From assembly GCA_002319925.1 (NCBI GenBank), contig DCFP01000149.1:5560-23295 (forward strand): a stretch of 17,736 bases of DNA, written 5' to 3'. The notes beneath the pieces are model-generated. The model ran no database searches. It was not told the origin of the DNA and was given only the letters and a program-made list of their open reading frames with translations. Each line of letters starts with the position of its first letter. The first letter of the stretch is position 1. The translations under genes were made by a program, and so were the position numbers. Positions 15,441-17,736 of this stretch are shown one piece after another. This DNA comes from Holophagaceae bacterium UBA1801 (GTDB lineage Bacteria > Acidobacteriota > Holophagae > Holophagales > Holophagaceae).

Positions 15441-17369
15441 TCAGAACAGCCCCATGATCCTCCCCGTATTGGTATCCACGTCGATGTCATAGAACGAGGG
15501 CCGAGTGGGCAGTCCGGGCATGGTGGACATCTTGCCGAGGAGGGGGTAGAGGAATCCTGCACCCACGGAGGCGCGGACGTCGCGGACGGGGATGCGGAAG
15601 CCCTTGGGGCGGCCTTTCAGGGTGGGGTCGTGGCTGATGGAGAGGTGGGTCTTGGCCATGCAGATGGGGAAGGTGTCGTAGCCGAGTTCGGTGAATTCCT
15701 TGATCTTGCTCTCGGCCAGTTCGGAGTAGTCCACGCCATCGGCACCATAGATCTCCTTGGCGATGGTCTCGATCTTATCCTTGATGGTGTGTTCCAGTTC
15801 GTAGAGGAACCGGAAATCCGAGGGCTGTTCGCAGGCCTTCACCACTGCATTGGCGAGGTCGACGGCGCCTTCGCCGCCCTTGGCCCAGTGTTCGCAGATC
15901 ACCGCGTCAGCGGCACCGCCCTCGACGGTTGCGGCCATGCGGATGAGTTCCAGCTCGAGTTCGGTGTCGGTCGAGAAGCGGTTCACGGCGACCACTGCGG
16001 GAATGCCGAAACGGCGGACGACCTCGAGATGGTGGAACAGATTGGGCAGACCCTTGCGGAGCAGTTCCAGGTTCTCTTCCGTATAGACCGGATCCAGGGG
16101 CTTTCCGGCCACGACCTTCGGACCGCCGCCGTGCATCTTCAGGGAACGCACTGTGGCCACGACGACCACGCAATCGGGCCTCAGGCCAGAGACCCGACAC
16201 TTGATGTCGCAGAACTTCTCCATGCCCATGTCCGCGCCGAAACCGCTCTCGGTCACCACGTATTCCGCTGAATGCAGGGCGATCTTGTCGGCGAGGATGG
16301 AGCTGTTGCCATGGGCGATGTTGGCGAAGGGTCCGGCATGCACCAGGACGGGCGTGCCTTCCATGGTCTGGATGAGGGTTGGCTTGATGGCATCGCGCAT
16401 GAGGGCCGTCATGGCGCCAGCCACGCCCAGGTCCTCGAGTGTCACGGGTACGCCCTTGCGATCCAGGGCGACGACCACGCGGCCGATGCGCAGGCGCAGG
16501 TCCCGCAGGCTACGGCAGAGGGCGAGGATCGCCATGAGTTCGCTGGAAGAGGAAATATCGAAACCGGAATCGTGCTGGAAATCCTTTTCCTCGTTGCCTT
16601 GCCCCACGGTGATGCCGCGCAGGAAGCGGTCGCTCACATCCATGACGCGGCGCCACATGATCTCTTTGGGGTCAATGTCGAGGCGGCAGAGACGCCGGCG
16701 ATCTGCCGCGGACAGATCATCGGGATTCTCGGCCTGGACCCCCAGCTTCCCCAACCGCAATTTCAGGCTGTGCGCGAAGACGCGATGGCCGTGACGGTCC
16801 TTGGGCATCAGCCGCTCGAAGAGCTGCTCGTCAGTCGCATCGCTTTCGTGAAAGATGCGCGCGTCCAATGCTGCCGAGGCCAGATTGTGCGCGGCGGTGA
16901 TGGCGTGCATGTCGCCGGTGAGGTGCAGGTTGAAGTCCTGCATGGGAACCACCTGGCTGTAGCCGCCACCTGCGGCACCGCCCTTGATGCCGAAGGTGGG
17001 GCCTAGGCTGGGCTGACGGATGCAGGTCACCACGCGGCGGTCCAGATGCGCGCCCAGGGCCTGGCTCAAGCCCAGCGTCGTGGTCGTCTTGCCCTCCCCC
17101 AGCGGCGTGGGCGTGATGGCCGTGACATCCACGTACTTGCCCATGGGTAGCTTGCTCAAGCGTCCAAGGGCGCAGAGTTTCACCTTGGCCTTGTGGGGGC
17201 CGAAGGCCTCGATTTCGTGCGGATAGAGCCCCATTTCCTCCGCCACCAGCGTGATCGGCTTGCGCCGTGCCTGCTCGGCGATCTCCAGATCCGAGGGCAC
17301 TGGATCCTGGCGGCGCAGAGGCGTCGGCGAGAAGGGAAGGCGTTCGGCGCAGTCAAGGTAAGGGGTCAT
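15441..17369 (-). CDS. fhs: Formate-tetrahydrofolate ligase
   Basis: A 642-residue enzyme that uses ATP to join formate to tetrahydrofolate, giving 10-formyl-THF for one-carbon metabolism (purines, formyl-Met, serine/glycine interconversion or the acetyl-CoA pathway). The N-terminus has the family start PVPSDLEIAEQA...KPI. The ATP-binding loop is TPTPLGEGKTTT (86-97), followed by RQPSLGPTFGIKGGAAGGGYSQV and FNLHLTGDMHAI. The central ALDRKGVPVTLEDLGVAGAM and the segment VHAGPFANIAHGNSS are also hallmarks. It ends with VRASVGAGFLYPLLGKMSTMPGLPTRP. It is longer than common bacterial forms (about 560), nearer the size of the eukaryotic C1-THF synthase domain. The ATG at 17369 has AGGAG 7 bases upstream. 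It is monocistronic in the window and divergent from clpS. Confidence 0.96.
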   Translation of the reverse strand: MTPYLDCAERLPFSPTPLRRQDPVPSDLEIAEQARRKPITLVAEEMGLYPHEIEAFGPHKAKVKLCALGRLSKLPMGKYVDVTAITPTPLGEGKTTTTLGLSQALGAHLDRRVVTCIRQPSLGPTFGIKGGAAGGGYSQVVPMQDFNLHLTGDMHAITAAHNLASAALDARIFHESDATDEQLFERLMPKDRHGHRVFAHSLKLRLGKLGVQAENPDDLSAADRRRLCRLDIDPKEIMWRRVMDVSDRFLRGITVGQGNEEKDFQHDSGFDISSSSELMAILALCRSLRDLRLRIGRVVVALDRKGVPVTLEDLGVAGAMTALMRDAIKPTLIQTMEGTPVLVHAGPFANIAHGNSSILADKIALHSAEYVVTESGFGADMGMEKFCDIKCRVSGLRPDCVVVVATVRSLKMHGGGPKVVAGKPLDPVYTEENLELLRKGLPNLFHHLEVVRRFGIPAVVAVNRFSTDTELELELIRMAATVEGGAADAVICEHWAKGGEGAVDLANAVVKACEQPSDFRFLYELEHTIKDKIETIAKEIYGADGVDYSELAESKIKEFTELGYDTFPICMAKTHLSISHDPTLKGRPKGFRIPVRDVRASVGAGFLYPLLGKMSTMPGLPTRPSFYDIDVDTNTGRIMGLF

Positions 17370-17620
17370 GGGTCATCTCCTGGAGCCGCGGCTGCTCGGA
17401 TGAGGATGAGAATTACAGATCAGGAAGCCGTGGCCCAGTGAGGGGTCCGGCGGAAATACAGCAAGGACTTGCAACGAGCAAACACAAGAACCATTCCTAG
17501 GATGTCCATGTCCGCTTTGCGGTGACACATCGCGATTCGTGAATCTAGCTTCCATGGATGCATTCGATTGCGGGTTCGGTTCCCGGTCCATCTCTCGATG
17601 CGTGGTCGTAGAATCGAACC

Positions 17621-17736
17621 ATGCCACGTCCGTTCTCCGATCCCCGCACCGGCACCACCACCAAGACGCGCTCCAAGCCCAAGCTGCAGCAGCCGTCCAT
17701 GTGGAAGGTGATCCTCCACAACGACGACTACACCAC
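17621..17736 (+). CDS. clpS: ATP-dependent Clp protease adaptor ClpS (5' part, cut by window edge)
   Basis: The first 38 codons are visible. After a basic, disordered N-terminus (MPRPFSDPRTGTTTKTRSK) comes MWKVILHNDDYTT, the ClpS core signature in which the NDD(Y/F)T stretch helps form the pocket for N-degron residues. ClpS binds the N-domain of ClpA and delivers N-end-rule substrates to ClpAP in the cytosol. clpA is expected just beyond the right edge. No clear ribosome site precedes the ATG. TAGAAT at 17609-17614 lies only 6 bases before it, so a leaderless message is possible, though no matching -35 is seen. The 251-base gap between this gene and fhs carries no recognisable gene. Confidence 0.88.
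   Translation, partial: MPRPFSDPRTGTTTKTRSKPKLQQPSMWKVILHNDDYT

Noticed and set aside
15357..16271. Plus-strand ORFs of 304 and 244 codons opposite fhs
   Set aside because: Antisense shadows of formate-tetrahydrofolate ligase.

Overview
The window is a GC-rich bacterial chromosome segment carrying one clearly AT-richer accessory block. Gram-negative-type features (periplasmic binding proteins, a type VI secretion spike, Sec signal peptides) together with phosphate butyryltransferase and formate-tetrahydrofolate ligase suggest a Holophaga/Geothrix-like member of Acidobacteriota. That placement is an inference from gene content and style; the window has no rRNA or other marker that fixes it.

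Left part (1-5697). A large minus-strand gene runs off the left edge. It encodes a secreted protein with a DUF2059-like segment followed by two LivJ-type periplasmic binding domains. Next come a minus-strand phosphate butyryltransferase with its own terminator, a plus-strand KirBac-type potassium channel behind a long imperfect inverted repeat, and a minus-strand polytopic membrane protein with an EI24/CysZ-like stretch.

Middle (5880-8514). The acetolactate synthase large subunit gene (ilvB-type, minus strand) is preceded by a short Val/Leu-rich reading frame and a perfect 9-bp terminator hairpin. This is the classic layout of translation-coupled attenuation by branched-chain amino acids. An atypical short-chain dehydrogenase/reductase lacking the usual catalytic Tyr is transcribed divergently.

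Accessory block (8803-15239). A vgrG spike gene with a C-terminal extension is followed closely on the same strand by a 647-residue amidohydrolase-fold protein and a 408-residue exported protein with one beta-propeller-like motif. A hairpin terminator follows, then a doubtful small two-helix membrane ORF. GC content falls near the end of vgrG and stays low and uneven through these genes. The best reading is a type VI secretion cargo module: spike, toxin and periplasmic immunity protein. The pairing of an amidohydrolase with a propeller-like partner is the most promising candidate for an undescribed system.

Right part (15441-17736). GC-rich housekeeping genes resume: formate-tetrahydrofolate ligase (minus) and, divergently, the 5' end of clpS, cut by the right edge. 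No tRNA, rRNA, CRISPR array or insertion sequence was seen.
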